Shown here one piece after another: positions 50,380 to 59,366 of a stretch of 64,000 bases of DNA. Numbering within the stretch: position 1 is the stretch's first letter; each line of letters opens with the position of its first letter. The stretch comes from UBA10183 sp041653835. Its GTDB lineage: Bacteria; Omnitrophota; Gorgyraeia; Gorgyraeales; Gorgyraeaceae. The notes under the pieces are model-generated. The model saw nothing but the letters and a program-made list of their open reading frames with translations. It did not search any database and was not told where the DNA came from. A program made the position numbers and the translations under genes. The DNA is taken from positions 25,557 through 89,556 of the forward strand of contig JBAZEP010000002.1 in NCBI GenBank assembly GCA_041653835.1, written 5' to 3'.

Positions 50380-50870
50380 TTCTTTGCACCTTTCTTTTTT
50401 ATCCATTTTAAAAGTCCGCCCGAGTGGATGATTTCTTGTATAAACCTCGGGAGCGGCTTCGCTTTATACTCCTTATGCTCTGTCAGGTCAAGGACAGTGC
50501 CGTTCGCCAGCTCCACTTCCAGGTAATCACCTTCCTTTATACCGCTTATATCTTTTATCTCCAATATAGGCAGCCCCATATTTATCGAATTCCTCAGGAA
50601 TATCCTGGCGAAACTTTCCGCGATGACGCACGAGATACCTGCGCCCTTTATCGAAATCTGCGCGTGTTCCCTGGAAGAACCGCACCCGAAATTCCTGCCT
50701 CCCACTATTATGTCCCCCTGGGAGATCTTTTTTGAAAACTCAGGGTCAATATCCTCCATGCAGTGGCTTCCTAGTTCTTTGGGATCGGTCGTGTTAAGAT
50801 ACCTCGCGGGTATTATCTCGTCCGTATTTACGTCGTCTTTGAATCTCCAGACTTTGCCTTTGAATTTCAT
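50367..50870 (-). CDS. leuD: 3-isopropylmalate dehydratase small subunit (LeuD)
   Basis: 167 residues, the short archaeal/bacterial type. GKVWRFKDDVNTDEIIPARYLN, GRNFGCGSSREHAQISIKGAG and IAESFARIFLRNSINMGLPIL are the swivelling-domain blocks. With LeuC it isomerises 2- to 3-isopropylmalate. The gene begins two bases after the leuC stop and overlaps leuB. Confidence 0.95.
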   Translation of the reverse strand: MKFKGKVWRFKDDVNTDEIIPARYLNTTDPKELGSHCMEDIDPEFSKKISQGDIIVGGRNFGCGSSREHAQISIKGAGISCVIAESFARIFLRNSINMGLPILEIKDISGIKEGDYLEVELANGTVLDLTEHKEYKAKPLPRFIQEIIHSGGLLKWIKKKGAKKCGK

Positions 50871-50872
50871 CG

Positions 50873-52135
50873 TTAAACTTCCTCCGGATGAGCGATCCTG
50901 CCTTTTATCGCGCTCGCGGCCGCGACCGCCGGATTAGACAGGTAAACCTCACTGTCAGGGTGGCCCATCCTGCCCCTGAAATTCCTGTTAGTGGTGGCGA
51001 TAGCCCTTTCTCCGCTCGCCAGTATCCCCAGATGCCCGCCAAGACACGGCCCGCAGCTCGGTGTTGAAAATACTCCGCCTGCCTTCAGGAAAATATCCGC
51101 CAGTCCTTCTTTGATAGCCTGGTTATATATTTTCTGGGTAGCTGGGAGTATTACCAGCCTCACGTTCGAATTCACTTTTTTGCCTTTTAAAACTCCGGCG
51201 GCGATCCTGAGGTCGGAGATCCTGCCGTTTGTGCACGAGCCTATGACCGACTGGTCTATCTTTATCTTTTTGAATTTACTCACAGGGCCGGAATTGCTCG
51301 GCAGATGCGGGGCTGAAACCTGCGGTTCGATTTTAGCCGCGTCATACTCTATTACCTTATGATATTTGGCGGATTCGTCGCTTTTATAAAACACGCCTTT
51401 TACCTTCCTGCCTTCGCTCGTAATATACTTTTTCGTTATAGCGTCCGGCTCTATGATGCCTGATTTCCCGCCCGCCTCGATCGCCATATTGCACATCGAG
51501 AATCTATCGTCCATGGGAAGCGCCTTTATTGTCTCGCCTGTAAATTCCATTGCCATATACAGCGCGCCGTCCACCCCGATATCTCCTATGGTATGTAAAA
51601 TCAAATCTTTTCCGCCAACCCATTTTTTTAATTTCCCGCTATACACAAATTTTATAGTTTCGGGTACTTTAAGCCATACGCATCCTGTTATAAACCCGGC
51701 TGCCAGGTCTGTCGAGCCGACGCCTGTCGAAAACGCGCCCAGGGCGCCGTACGTGCAGGTGTGCGAATCCGCGCCTATTATCAAATCCCCTGGCCCAACA
51801 AGCCCTTTCTCGGGTAAAAGCGCGTGCTCCACGCCCATCCTGCCGACTTCGAAATAGTTTATTATCTTATGCTTAGCCGCGAAATCACGCAGTATCCCGG
51901 CCTGCTCCGCGCTCTTCTTGTCCTTCGCCGGAGTAAAGTGGTCAGGCACAAGCGCTATTCTGCGCCTGTCAAATACCTTTTTAGCGCCTATTGCCTCGAA
52001 CTCCTGTATCGCGATAGGCGCGGTAATATCATTTCCCAGCGCCAGGTCTATTTTCGCGTAAATAAACTCCCCGGCTGCGATAGTTTTCTTGTCCATATGT
52101 GCCAGCAATATCTTTTCGGTAATAGTATATGCCAT
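50873..52135 (-). CDS. leuC: 3-isopropylmalate dehydratase large subunit (LeuC)
   Basis: 420 residues, the shorter LeuC2-type form. [4Fe-4S] cluster cysteines are in VIGSCTNGRISDL and CGPCLGGHLGI; GADSHTCTYGALGAFSTGVG is the substrate block, and TNRNFRGRMGHPDSEVYL is near the C-terminus. leuA is not encoded in the window. It starts three bases after the GNAT gene. Confidence 0.95.
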   Translation of the reverse strand: MAYTITEKILLAHMDKKTIAAGEFIYAKIDLALGNDITAPIAIQEFEAIGAKKVFDRRRIALVPDHFTPAKDKKSAEQAGILRDFAAKHKIINYFEVGRMGVEHALLPEKGLVGPGDLIIGADSHTCTYGALGAFSTGVGSTDLAAGFITGCVWLKVPETIKFVYSGKLKKWVGGKDLILHTIGDIGVDGALYMAMEFTGETIKALPMDDRFSMCNMAIEAGGKSGIIEPDAITKKYITSEGRKVKGVFYKSDESAKYHKVIEYDAAKIEPQVSAPHLPSNSGPVSKFKKIKIDQSVIGSCTNGRISDLRIAAGVLKGKKVNSNVRLVILPATQKIYNQAIKEGLADIFLKAGGVFSTPSCGPCLGGHLGILASGERAIATTNRNFRGRMGHPDSEVYLSNPAVAAASAIKGRIAHPEEV

Positions 52136-52138
52136 ATT

Positions 52139-52588
52139 TTAAATATCCAATGCCAGCGCGTTTTCCGCGCAATCCGGGAATTTTATGCACTTGATACATT
52201 CCGACCATATCTTGTGCGGCAGTTGAGCGTGCTCTATCCTTTTGAATCCCAGTTTTTCAAAAAATGACGGTACGTATGTTAAAGCGAAAACCCTTTTTAC
52301 CTTCAGTTCCTTCGCGTCTTTCAGGGCCTGTTTCACAAGCATTGCCCCTATACCTTTTTTCTGTTTATCCTCTTCCACGGCAAGCGATTTTATCTCCGCG
52401 AGGTCCTCCCACGTAACATGCAGCGCGCAACACCCCGCGATTTTTTTGCTTTTCTCATACACGTAAAAATCCCTGATATTCTCGTAAAGCTCGTTCAGCG
52501 ACCTGGGCAGCATCCTGTCCTGCTTGGCGTAGAAATTTATGAGCTCCTGTATATCCTTTATATCTTCTATCGTGGCTTTCCTGATCAT
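52139..52588 (-). CDS. argA: Short GNAT acetyltransferase, likely N-acetylglutamate synthase
   Basis: 149 residues. GNAT fold with the acetyl-CoA loop in EEDKQKKGIGAML (Q/R-x-x-G-x-G form) and an N-terminal MIRKATIEDIKDIQELINFYA. The end, FEKLGFKRIEHAQLPHKIWSE then CIKCIKFPDC, is typical of short stand-alone N-acetylglutamate synthases. Its role would be the first step of the arginine pathway whose other genes lie at 36-44 kb. It overlaps glgC by four bases and is followed by leuC. The gene symbol is by function; the short form is not homologous over its length to enterobacterial ArgA. Confidence 0.7.
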   Translation of the reverse strand: MIRKATIEDIKDIQELINFYAKQDRMLPRSLNELYENIRDFYVYEKSKKIAGCCALHVTWEDLAEIKSLAVEEDKQKKGIGAMLVKQALKDAKELKVKRVFALTYVPSFFEKLGFKRIEHAQLPHKIWSECIKCIKFPDCAENALALDI

Positions 52589-53799
52589 AAAACCATACCT
52601 TTCGGTATTACCACTATTCCCGAATCAGTGACGGTAAACCTCTTCCTGTCCTCATCCAGGTTATACCCTATCTCCATTTTCTGAGGGACTTTCACGTTTT
52701 TGTCTATGATCGCCCTTTTAACCCTGGCGTACCTGCCTATATCCACGCCTTCCATGAGTATCGAATCGCTAACCTCTGAAAAACTGTTTATTCTCACGTC
52801 CGGAGAAAGCACGCTGGATGACACTTTACCTCCGCTTATTATACAGCCGTTCGATATGATAGAATTCAATGCCATGCCTACCCTGTTAGTGTCTTCTTCA
52901 GTCCACACGCTCTTGGCAGGCCCGTACTGCGCCTGGTATGTCCTGAATGGCCAGGCCTTATCATACAGGTTCATGGGAGGCACGACCTGTATCAGATCCA
53001 TGTTCGCTTCGAAATAAGCGTCAATACTGCCCACATCTTTCCAGTATTTGGGCTGGTCTGTTTCTTTATCTTTAAGATTAAACGCGTAAACCTTTCCCGA
53101 AGAAAGCATCATTGGTATGATATTCTTCGCGAAATCATGCTTGGATTCTTTATCCCCCGCGTCTTTCTCTAAAAACTCTTCCAGGATATCCGTATTGAAT
53201 ATGTAGATACCCATTGAGGCATACACAAATTTCCCGCCGCCTATTTTTTCAACCTGCTTTCTCGGTTTCTCTATAAGGTTCTTTACCCTGGAATCCTTAT
53301 CAACCTCGCACACCCCGAATTCACCTGCTTTTTCTTTCGGGACTTCTATTACGCTTACGGTAAGCCCGGCGTTCTTTTCTTTGTGGAACTCCAACATCTC
53401 CCTGTAATTCATTTTATACACATGGTCACCCGCCAGGATCAGCACATACTTTGGTTTCTCGTCTTCTATCGCGTATATATTCTGGTAAATAGAATCAGCT
53501 GTGCCTTTGTACCACTGCTCATCCACCCTCTGCTGGGCGGGTATGGCGTCCACGTATTCGCCAAGCTCGCCGTTCAACACGTTCCAGCCCCTTGATATAT
53601 GCCTTGTAAGCGAATAAGATTTATACTGGGTCAGGACATGGATCTTCCTCAGGCCCGAATTGATACAGTTCGAGAGCGTGAAATCTATTATCCTGTAGAT
53701 ACCTCCGAACGGCACAGCGGGCTTTGTCCTGTCCTTAGTAAGAGGAAAAAGCCTTTCCCCTTTGCCTCCGGCCATTATGAAAGTCAGAACGTTTCTCAT
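52585..53799 (-). CDS. glgC: Glucose-1-phosphate adenylyltransferase (GlgC)
   Basis: 404 residues. It makes ADP-glucose for glycogen. LTFIMAGGKGERLFPLTKDRTKPA is the nucleotide site, followed by GGIYRIIDFTLSNCINSGLRK, YKGTADSIYQN and LILAGDHVYKMNY; the C-terminal half is a beta-helix. No glycogen synthase is in the window. The ATG at 53799 has no ribosome site and a promoter ends nine bases upstream, so the mRNA may be leaderless. Confidence 0.95.
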   Translation of the reverse strand: MRNVLTFIMAGGKGERLFPLTKDRTKPAVPFGGIYRIIDFTLSNCINSGLRKIHVLTQYKSYSLTRHISRGWNVLNGELGEYVDAIPAQQRVDEQWYKGTADSIYQNIYAIEDEKPKYVLILAGDHVYKMNYREMLEFHKEKNAGLTVSVIEVPKEKAGEFGVCEVDKDSRVKNLIEKPRKQVEKIGGGKFVYASMGIYIFNTDILEEFLEKDAGDKESKHDFAKNIIPMMLSSGKVYAFNLKDKETDQPKYWKDVGSIDAYFEANMDLIQVVPPMNLYDKAWPFRTYQAQYGPAKSVWTEEDTNRVGMALNSIISNGCIISGGKVSSSVLSPDVRINSFSEVSDSILMEGVDIGRYARVKRAIIDKNVKVPQKMEIGYNLDEDRKRFTVTDSGIVVIPKGMVL

Positions 53800-53808
53800 A
53801 AGAGATTT

Positions 53809-53837
53809 ATTTTACAATAATCACGGATAAAATGCAA
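53809..53837 (-). promoter_or_regulatory. Candidate promoter of the glgC-leu-asd-truA transcript
   Basis: TTGCAT (53832-53837) and TAAAAT (53809-53814), 17 bp apart, minus strand, in the 38-bp gap between the oppF end and the glgC start. The predicted start point lies within a few bases of the glgC ATG. Confidence 0.5.
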
Positions 53838-54590
53838 TTAAAATAAAGCGGATTTAAGCAGGCTGCGCGTATATTCATTGGCGGGATGCTTGAATACATC
53901 CTCGCACAAACCGGATTCCACTATCCTGCCCGACTTCATCACCATGACCCTGTCGCATATAGAGCCTATGACCCCCAGGTCATGGCTTATAAAGAGATAG
54001 GTAAGATTTTTCCTTTTTTGCAGATCTATCAAAAGATTCAATATCTGCGCCTGTATGGATATGTCAAGGCTCGATACAGGCTCATCGCATACGATGAATT
54101 CCGGGCTTGTAGCAAGCGCCCTGGCAATGCCTATGCGCTGGCGCTCCCCGCCTGAAAGTTCCGCGGGAAGCCTGTTTAGATATGACTCTCCAAGGCCCAC
54201 TGTTTCCAGAAGTTCTATGGCTTTATTCCTCTTCTCGCGGCCCGGGATATTTTTATGGATATCATACACCTCTTCTATCACCTCTCCAGCCTTCATCCTG
54301 GGATCAAGAGAGGCATATGGGTCCTGGAATATTACCTGCAGGTCTTTGCGCAGGTTTCTCATATCACTGTAAGAGATCAGGTTTAAATCTTTTCCTTTAT
54401 AAAAGATACTGCCTTTATCCGCATTTATAAGGCGCAGGAGCAGTTTCGCGAGCGTTGTCTTCCCGCACCCCGACTCTCCCACGAGCCCCAGGATCTCTCC
54501 TTTAAAAACAGGAAAGCTCACGCCATCCACGGCAGTGACCCTGTGCCTCTTGTAAGCCTTGCTCAGATTATCTACCTTTAATAATTCCAT
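53838..54590 (-). CDS. oppF: Peptide ABC transporter ATP-binding protein (OppF/DppF)
   Basis: 250 residues. Walker A GLVGESGCGKTTLAKLLLRL, Q-loop VIFQDPYASLDPRM, signature LSGGERQRIGIARALA and Walker B FIVCDEPVSSLDIS. It lacks the C-terminal OppD/F zinc extension and ends shortly after HPANEYTRSLLKS. It overlaps oppD by 23 bp and closes the five-gene opp operon. Confidence 0.93.
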   Translation of the reverse strand: MELLKVDNLSKAYKRHRVTAVDGVSFPVFKGEILGLVGESGCGKTTLAKLLLRLINADKGSIFYKGKDLNLISYSDMRNLRKDLQVIFQDPYASLDPRMKAGEVIEEVYDIHKNIPGREKRNKAIELLETVGLGESYLNRLPAELSGGERQRIGIARALATSPEFIVCDEPVSSLDISIQAQILNLLIDLQKRKNLTYLFISHDLGVIGSICDRVMVMKSGRIVESGLCEDVFKHPANEYTRSLLKSALF

Positions 54591-55545
54591 CTGCTCTAAG
54601 GTCCTTTATCCTTATGCATCTCGATACATGTCCCGTTGATACATTTTCCAGTTCCGGTTCTTTTTCCGCACACTTGTCTATCTTGAACCTGCACCTGGGG
54701 GAAAACTTACAGCCTTCGGGTAATTTGGAAAATAAAGGCGCCCTGCCGCCTATCGCGTTAAAAAGTTTTTTCCGGTGCTCGAAGGACGGCACAGAATCTA
54801 TAAGGCCGATCGTATAAGGATGCCCGGGGTTGGAAACTATTTCCTCTTTGGGCCCGCTCTCCACTATCTTCCCAGCGTACATTATGCTGATTTTATCGGC
54901 AATATCAAAAACCACCCTCAGGTCATGGGATATAAACAGTATAGACAGGTTCATTTTATTTTTTAATTCCACGATAAGGTCCAATATCTGGCGCTGGACA
55001 GTGACATCGAGCGCTGTGGTCGGCTCGTCCAACACCACTAAATCCGGTTTGGACGCTATTGCCATGCCTATCACGGCCCTTTGCTGCATGCCGCCGGAAA
55101 GCTCATGCGGATATATATTTTTCCTGCCTATGATCTTTTCAAGGCCGATACTTTCCAAAATCTCCGCTATTTGACCGTCAGCATTGTTTTTTTCTCCCAG
55201 CGATTCTTTTATCTGCTCATATATCGTGAACACGGGGTTTAACGAGCTGAAAGGTTCCTGGAATACATAGGATATTTTCCTGCCCCGTATATCCCTTAAC
55301 CCTTCTTCGTCCATTTTTAATATATCGTTACCCTCGAACAATATCTCTCCTGACGTTATACTGCCTTTCCGCTCAGGCATAAGTTTTGTTATGCTGAGCC
55401 CGACTGTTGTCTTACCGCAGCCTGATTCGCCTATAAGGCCGCGGCATTCGCCTTTATCAATACCCAGGTCCACCCCGCGCACTACTTCCATCGCGCGGCT
55501 GCCGGATCTATAATTGACTTTGAGATTTTTTATTTGTAATAACAT
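54568..55545 (-). CDS. oppD: Peptide ABC transporter ATP-binding protein (OppD/DppD)
   Basis: 325 residues. Walker A GLIGESGCGKTTVGLSITKL, signature LSGGMQQRAVIGMAIA, Walker B LVVLDEPTTALDVT. The C-terminal oligopeptide-transporter extension is complete with LPEGCKFSPRCRFKIDKCAEKEP, whose cysteines may bind an iron-sulphur cluster as reported for some DppD proteins. It lies one base after oppC and overlaps oppF. Confidence 0.94.
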   Translation of the reverse strand: MLLQIKNLKVNYRSGSRAMEVVRGVDLGIDKGECRGLIGESGCGKTTVGLSITKLMPERKGSITSGEILFEGNDILKMDEEGLRDIRGRKISYVFQEPFSSLNPVFTIYEQIKESLGEKNNADGQIAEILESIGLEKIIGRKNIYPHELSGGMQQRAVIGMAIASKPDLVVLDEPTTALDVTVQRQILDLIVELKNKMNLSILFISHDLRVVFDIADKISIMYAGKIVESGPKEEIVSNPGHPYTIGLIDSVPSFEHRKKLFNAIGGRAPLFSKLPEGCKFSPRCRFKIDKCAEKEPELENVSTGHVSRCIRIKDLRADGIIKGR

Positions 55546-55546
55546 G

Positions 55547-56338
55547 CTATTTTAAGAGTCTTTCCCTTATCCCCTCACCTAATAAATTATATCCCAGCAC
55601 TGTGATAAAAATCGCCGCGCCCGGGAATACCATCATCCACCAGCCCGCGCCCATCACAGCCTTTCCTTCGCTCAAAATATTGCCCCAGCTCGGCGTAGGC
55701 GGCTGCACCCCTATGCCTAAAAAACTCAAACTCGACTCCACCAGGATCGCTCCCGCTACCCCGAGGGTTATGCTGACAAGCACGGGTGCCATGGCATTGG
55801 GTATAAGATGCCTTATGATTATCCTCGCGTCACCCGCTCCTATCGCGCGCTCCGCGTATATAAAATCTCTTTCTTTCAAGCTCAATATTTCCGCGCGCAT
55901 GAGCCGCGCCATACCCATCCAGCTTGTGGCGCCTATTATTACCATTATATTTATTATGCTCGGCTCCATAAGCGCGATCACTGCGAGTATCAGGAAAAAA
56001 ACCGGGAAACAAAGCATTATGTCTATAAATCTCATTATGACAGCGTCTATCCATCTGCCGTAATAACCCGCTATCGCGCCGAGCGCTATGCCTATCAACG
56101 CGGCGATGCCGACCGCTATCAAACCTACCATCAAAGATATCCTGCCGCCGTAAACCATCCTTGAAAACAGGTCCCTGCCCAGGCTGTCTGTCCCGAAAAT
56201 ATGCGAACTTGACGGAGGCGTAAGTATACTGCCGATATCTATCTCTTCCGGATTATAAGGCGCTATAAGAGGCGCGAACAGGGCCATTACAATAAAAAAC
56301 CCTACAATGCAGATACCAAAAATAGTTAATTTATTCAT
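55547..56338 (-). CDS. oppC: Peptide ABC transporter permease (OppC/DppC)
   Basis: 263 residues, five or six membrane helices. SSHIFGTDSLGRDLFSRMVYGGRISL is the OppC start block, and the cytoplasmic coupling loop is RAIGAGDARIIIRHLIPN. VESSLSFLGIGVQPPTPSWG closes the core. The ATG overlaps the oppB stop by four bases. The N-terminal OppC_N segment is short, starting MNKLTIFGICIVGFF. Confidence 0.94.
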   Translation of the reverse strand: MNKLTIFGICIVGFFIVMALFAPLIAPYNPEEIDIGSILTPPSSSHIFGTDSLGRDLFSRMVYGGRISLMVGLIAVGIAALIGIALGAIAGYYGRWIDAVIMRFIDIMLCFPVFFLILAVIALMEPSIINIMVIIGATSWMGMARLMRAEILSLKERDFIYAERAIGAGDARIIIRHLIPNAMAPVLVSITLGVAGAILVESSLSFLGIGVQPPTPSWGNILSEGKAVMGAGWWMMVFPGAAIFITVLGYNLLGEGIRERLLK

Positions 56339-57315
56339 ATATGGTCTTCTAACTTTATCCGCGGGTCCACTGCCGCGTAAGAGATATCAGCCAATAGATT
56401 CCCCAGGAGAGTAAGGATAGCGCCTATCACCAGTACGCCCATTATCACGGGATAATCCCTTGCCATCACTGATTCATAAAAAAGCCTGCCCATGCCCGGT
56501 ATGCCGAATATTGACTCGAATATAACGCTCCCGCCTATAAGGGCGGGCACGGACAATCCCAGGATAGTCACGACAGGTAAAAGCGCGTTCTTTAACGCGT
56601 GTTTATAAAGCACTTCTTTTTCCGGCAGGCCTTTTGCCCTGGCAGTCCTTATATAATCCTGTTTCAGGACATGAAGCATACTGCTCCTCATGTATCTTGA
56701 AATACCCGCGAGCCCGCCGAACGCGGAAACAAACACAGGCAGCGCCAGGTGCTTTGAGATATCCGCGATTTTCTCAAAAGTTCCAAACTGCTCGAATTCC
56801 AGGGATTTTATCCCTGATACAGGCAAGAGCCCCCATCTCACTCCCACAAGCTCCATCAGTATAAGGCTCAGCCAGAAAGTCGGAATAGCGAAACCTATAA
56901 ATACAAAAACCGTCATGAACCTGTCGTAAAAACTTCCTTCTTTCACAGCCGATATCACTCCTATCGGAATGCCAATCAATAATATCAGTATAATTGAAAT
57001 TAACTCTATGGCGAGCGTAACAGGGATACGCTCCAGGATCTTCTGCATCACAGGCCTTGAATCCATAAAAGATATCCCGAAATCGAATCTCGCGAATCTT
57101 TTCAGCCATTCGATATACTGGATGTGAAGCGGTTTATCCAGGCCATATAGATGAGCGATCCTCTCCCTTGCCTCCATCGAAACCTTGGGATTGAACTGCG
57201 CCTCCATATCAGTAGGCCTGCCGGGCGCGATATGAATGACGCTGAATGTTATAATGGTTATGCCCAATAAAAGCACAACCAAACTTATTATCCTCTTAAA
57301 AATATACTTCCCCAT
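56335..57315 (-). CDS. oppB: Peptide ABC transporter permease (OppB/DppB)
   Basis: 326 residues, six membrane helices. YIFKRIISLVVLLLGITII at the start, GRPTDMEAQFNPKVS, the coupling loop YIRTARAKGLPEKEVLYKHA and late GGSVIFESIFGIPGMGRLFYE are standard. It is preceded by a 41-bp palindrome after oppA, and followed by oppC with overlap. Confidence 0.94.
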   Translation of the reverse strand: MGKYIFKRIISLVVLLLGITIITFSVIHIAPGRPTDMEAQFNPKVSMEARERIAHLYGLDKPLHIQYIEWLKRFARFDFGISFMDSRPVMQKILERIPVTLAIELISIILILLIGIPIGVISAVKEGSFYDRFMTVFVFIGFAIPTFWLSLILMELVGVRWGLLPVSGIKSLEFEQFGTFEKIADISKHLALPVFVSAFGGLAGISRYMRSSMLHVLKQDYIRTARAKGLPEKEVLYKHALKNALLPVVTILGLSVPALIGGSVIFESIFGIPGMGRLFYESVMARDYPVIMGVLVIGAILTLLGNLLADISYAAVDPRIKLEDHI

Positions 57316-57332
57316 CCCGCCTCTCTTTTCTC

Positions 57333-57373
57333 CTAAGGGAACATTTGTGACAGTGTCACAAATGTTCCCTTAG
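57333..57373. repeat. Palindrome family P, oppA-oppB junction, perfect
   Basis: Twenty bases CTAAGGGAACATTTGTGACA (57333-57352), a single G, then the exact reverse complement (57354-57373). It overlaps the oppA stop codon. A stable hairpin here may let the binding-protein part of the mRNA outlast the permease part, as known for other transporter operons; this is inference. Confidence 0.88.
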
Positions 57374-58983
57374 CGGGTGTAACGTTGTTCCGCGCGGGGC
57401 ACAAACCATTTGATGAAATTATGGCCTATGCCTGCGGGCGCTACTTCAATACCTTTGAAACGGCTGTTCAATATAGGAAGCGCGTCCGGAACGTACAAAA
57501 ACAAATAAGGCTGTTCTTCGTACAGAATTTCGTGTACCCTATGATAGATCTTCGCCCGTTCTATCTGGTCAAAAGTCCTTCTGCCTTTCAGCAACAATTC
57601 ATCCAGTTCCGCGTTATTATATCCCACAAAATTGAATTCCCCTTCTTTTGTCTTTGAGGAATGCCATATATCGTACATGTCCGGGTCCAAAGACAGGCTC
57701 CAGCCTAAAAGTACAGCCTCGAACCGTCTTTTATTTATAAATTCGCTTACAAAAGAACTCCACTCTATTATCTTTATCCTGACCTCTATGCCCACTTCTT
57801 TGAGCCTTCTCTGTATTATCTCAAGCGCCATCCTGCGCTCATCATTGCCCTGGTTGGTAATTACCGTGAATGAAAATTTTGCCCCATTTTTCTCCAGGAT
57901 CCCGTCGCCGTCCATATCCGCCCAGCCCGCATTTTTCAAAAGCTCTCTCGCCTTTGCCGGATCGTATCCAAGAGGCCTTACGTCTTTATTATACGCCCAT
58001 GATTCGGGTATAAAAGGCCCTGTCGAAACCCTGCCGAGGCCGAGGAGCACGCCCTTTATTATCTCTTCCTTATCTATGGCGTAATTTATCGCGCGGCGCA
58101 CATTGACATCCCTGAATTTGGGGTCGCTCAAATTATAGCCCATATAAGTATATCCGAAACTCGGGAAATTAAACCGCTGAAAATTCTTTTTGAAAAATTC
58201 CGTTTCTGTCTGGCGATCGTACTGTATCGGGGTCAAAGACGTATAGTCCACTGCCAGCGCCCTTAATTCCAGGAACATTGTGGCTGTATCCGGTATGATC
58301 CTGTAGATATACCTGTTAATGTAAGGCCTGCCCTCGAAATAATCGTGGTTCGATACAAGCTCCACCTTCTCGCCCGTCTTCCACGATTTAAATTTATACG
58401 GCCCCGTGCCCACAGGATCTCTCGCGAAACCAGTGGTATTAAGGTCTTCTTTTTCGAGCAAATGGCGAGGCATGATATTCATACCCCAACTCGCGAGACC
58501 AGGGGAAAAAGGCTCTTTGTAAAAAACCTTCAAGGTGTGATCATCCAGGACCTCAAGGCGTTCCACCATCTGGAAATCCCCGCTGTAAGGTGTCCTCACT
58601 TCCGGATCGATCAGGCTTTTATAAGTAAATTCCACATCTTTGGCGGTAAAAGGCGCGCCATCATGCCATCTAACGCCTTTTCTCAGGTAAAACGTAATCT
58701 CCAGCCCATCCTGAGAAACCTCCCACTTTTCCGCAAGGTCTCCCGTAAGATTAAGGTCTTTATCGTATTTCAAAAGTCCGTTAAAGATCAAACCGCAAAT
58801 AGCGCCGGAAGAACTATCCGACGCCAGTATCGGCACAAGCGTCCTTGGTTCCCCTATAGACCCTGTGACTATGGTATCCCCGTAGTCAGGCGCGAAACCC
58901 AATAAAAATAAAACCATAAATAAAAAGGCTGCCCGCCTGAGGCGGACAGCCGATACATTGTCTATAAATTTCCTGATATCCAT
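57370..58983 (-). CDS. oppA: Peptide ABC transporter substrate-binding protein (OppA/DppA)
   Basis: 537 residues, SBP family 5. The N-terminus is MDIRKFIDNVSAVRLRRAAF then LFMVLFLLGFAPDYGD: a long basic n-region and a Sec signal. Family blocks: SIGEPRTLVPILASDSSS, LTGDLAEKWEVSQDGLEITF, LRKGVRWHDGAPFTAKDVEF, RDPVGTGPYKFK and NVRRAINYAIDKEEI. Specificity for oligo- or dipeptides cannot be read. A palindrome (58927-58951) falls in the n-region codons, which is unusual. The start lies eight bases from the secG stop. Confidence 0.93.
   Translation of the reverse strand: MDIRKFIDNVSAVRLRRAAFLFMVLFLLGFAPDYGDTIVTGSIGEPRTLVPILASDSSSGAICGLIFNGLLKYDKDLNLTGDLAEKWEVSQDGLEITFYLRKGVRWHDGAPFTAKDVEFTYKSLIDPEVRTPYSGDFQMVERLEVLDDHTLKVFYKEPFSPGLASWGMNIMPRHLLEKEDLNTTGFARDPVGTGPYKFKSWKTGEKVELVSNHDYFEGRPYINRYIYRIIPDTATMFLELRALAVDYTSLTPIQYDRQTETEFFKKNFQRFNFPSFGYTYMGYNLSDPKFRDVNVRRAINYAIDKEEIIKGVLLGLGRVSTGPFIPESWAYNKDVRPLGYDPAKARELLKNAGWADMDGDGILEKNGAKFSFTVITNQGNDERRMALEIIQRRLKEVGIEVRIKIIEWSSFVSEFINKRRFEAVLLGWSLSLDPDMYDIWHSSKTKEGEFNFVGYNNAELDELLLKGRRTFDQIERAKIYHRVHEILYEEQPYLFLYVPDALPILNSRFKGIEVAPAGIGHNFIKWFVPRAEQRYTR
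58927..58951. repeat. Palindrome inside the oppA signal-peptide codons
   Basis: GGCTGCCCGCC (58927-58937), TGA, GGCGGACAGCC (58941-58951); in the minus-strand RNA all 11 positions pair, one as G-U. The GTCCGCC/GGCGGAC core is shared with palindromes at 5528-5565, 12815-12850 and 21114-21137. Confidence 0.7.
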
Positions 58984-58990
58984 AATAATA

Positions 58991-59347
58991 TTACTCGGCC
59001 TCGTTAGTGCCTCCCTGAGGTGCTGATTCGACCGGCGCTGTGGCCGCGGGCTGGGGCTGCTGAACAGGCACTGTTGCCTCCGCCTGCGGTATATTAATAT
59101 TATCTACGATAGATTTGGTTCTTTTGCTCGATAAGACAGCCAGGCTTATACAGGTTATTATAAAACCTATGGCGCAAACAGCTGTAAGTTTGGTGAGCAC
59201 AGTCGCACTCTTTGTGCCGAACATATTCTGCATCTGGGATCCGCCGAAAGTATCAGCTAGCCCTCCGCCCTTGCCTGCCTGCAATAATATTACAGCTATT
59301 AAAAACAAGCTTATAATGACATGTATTGCTATTAAAAAGGTGTACAT
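58991..59347 (-). CDS. secG: Preprotein translocase subunit SecG
   Basis: 118 residues. Two membrane helices (about 3-22 and 54-74) around the conserved loop LLQAGKGGGLADTFGGSQMQ. The C-terminal 35 residues are a Pro/Ala/Gln-rich tail, longer than in E. coli. SecG joins SecYE to ease protein export. It follows tpiA by 19 bp; pgk-tpiA-secG is a common order. Confidence 0.95.
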   Translation of the reverse strand: MYTFLIAIHVIISLFLIAVILLQAGKGGGLADTFGGSQMQNMFGTKSATVLTKLTAVCAIGFIITCISLAVLSSKRTKSIVDNINIPQAEATVPVQQPQPAATAPVESAPQGGTNEAE

Positions 59348-59366
59348 TTAAGAACTCCTCTGTGTT

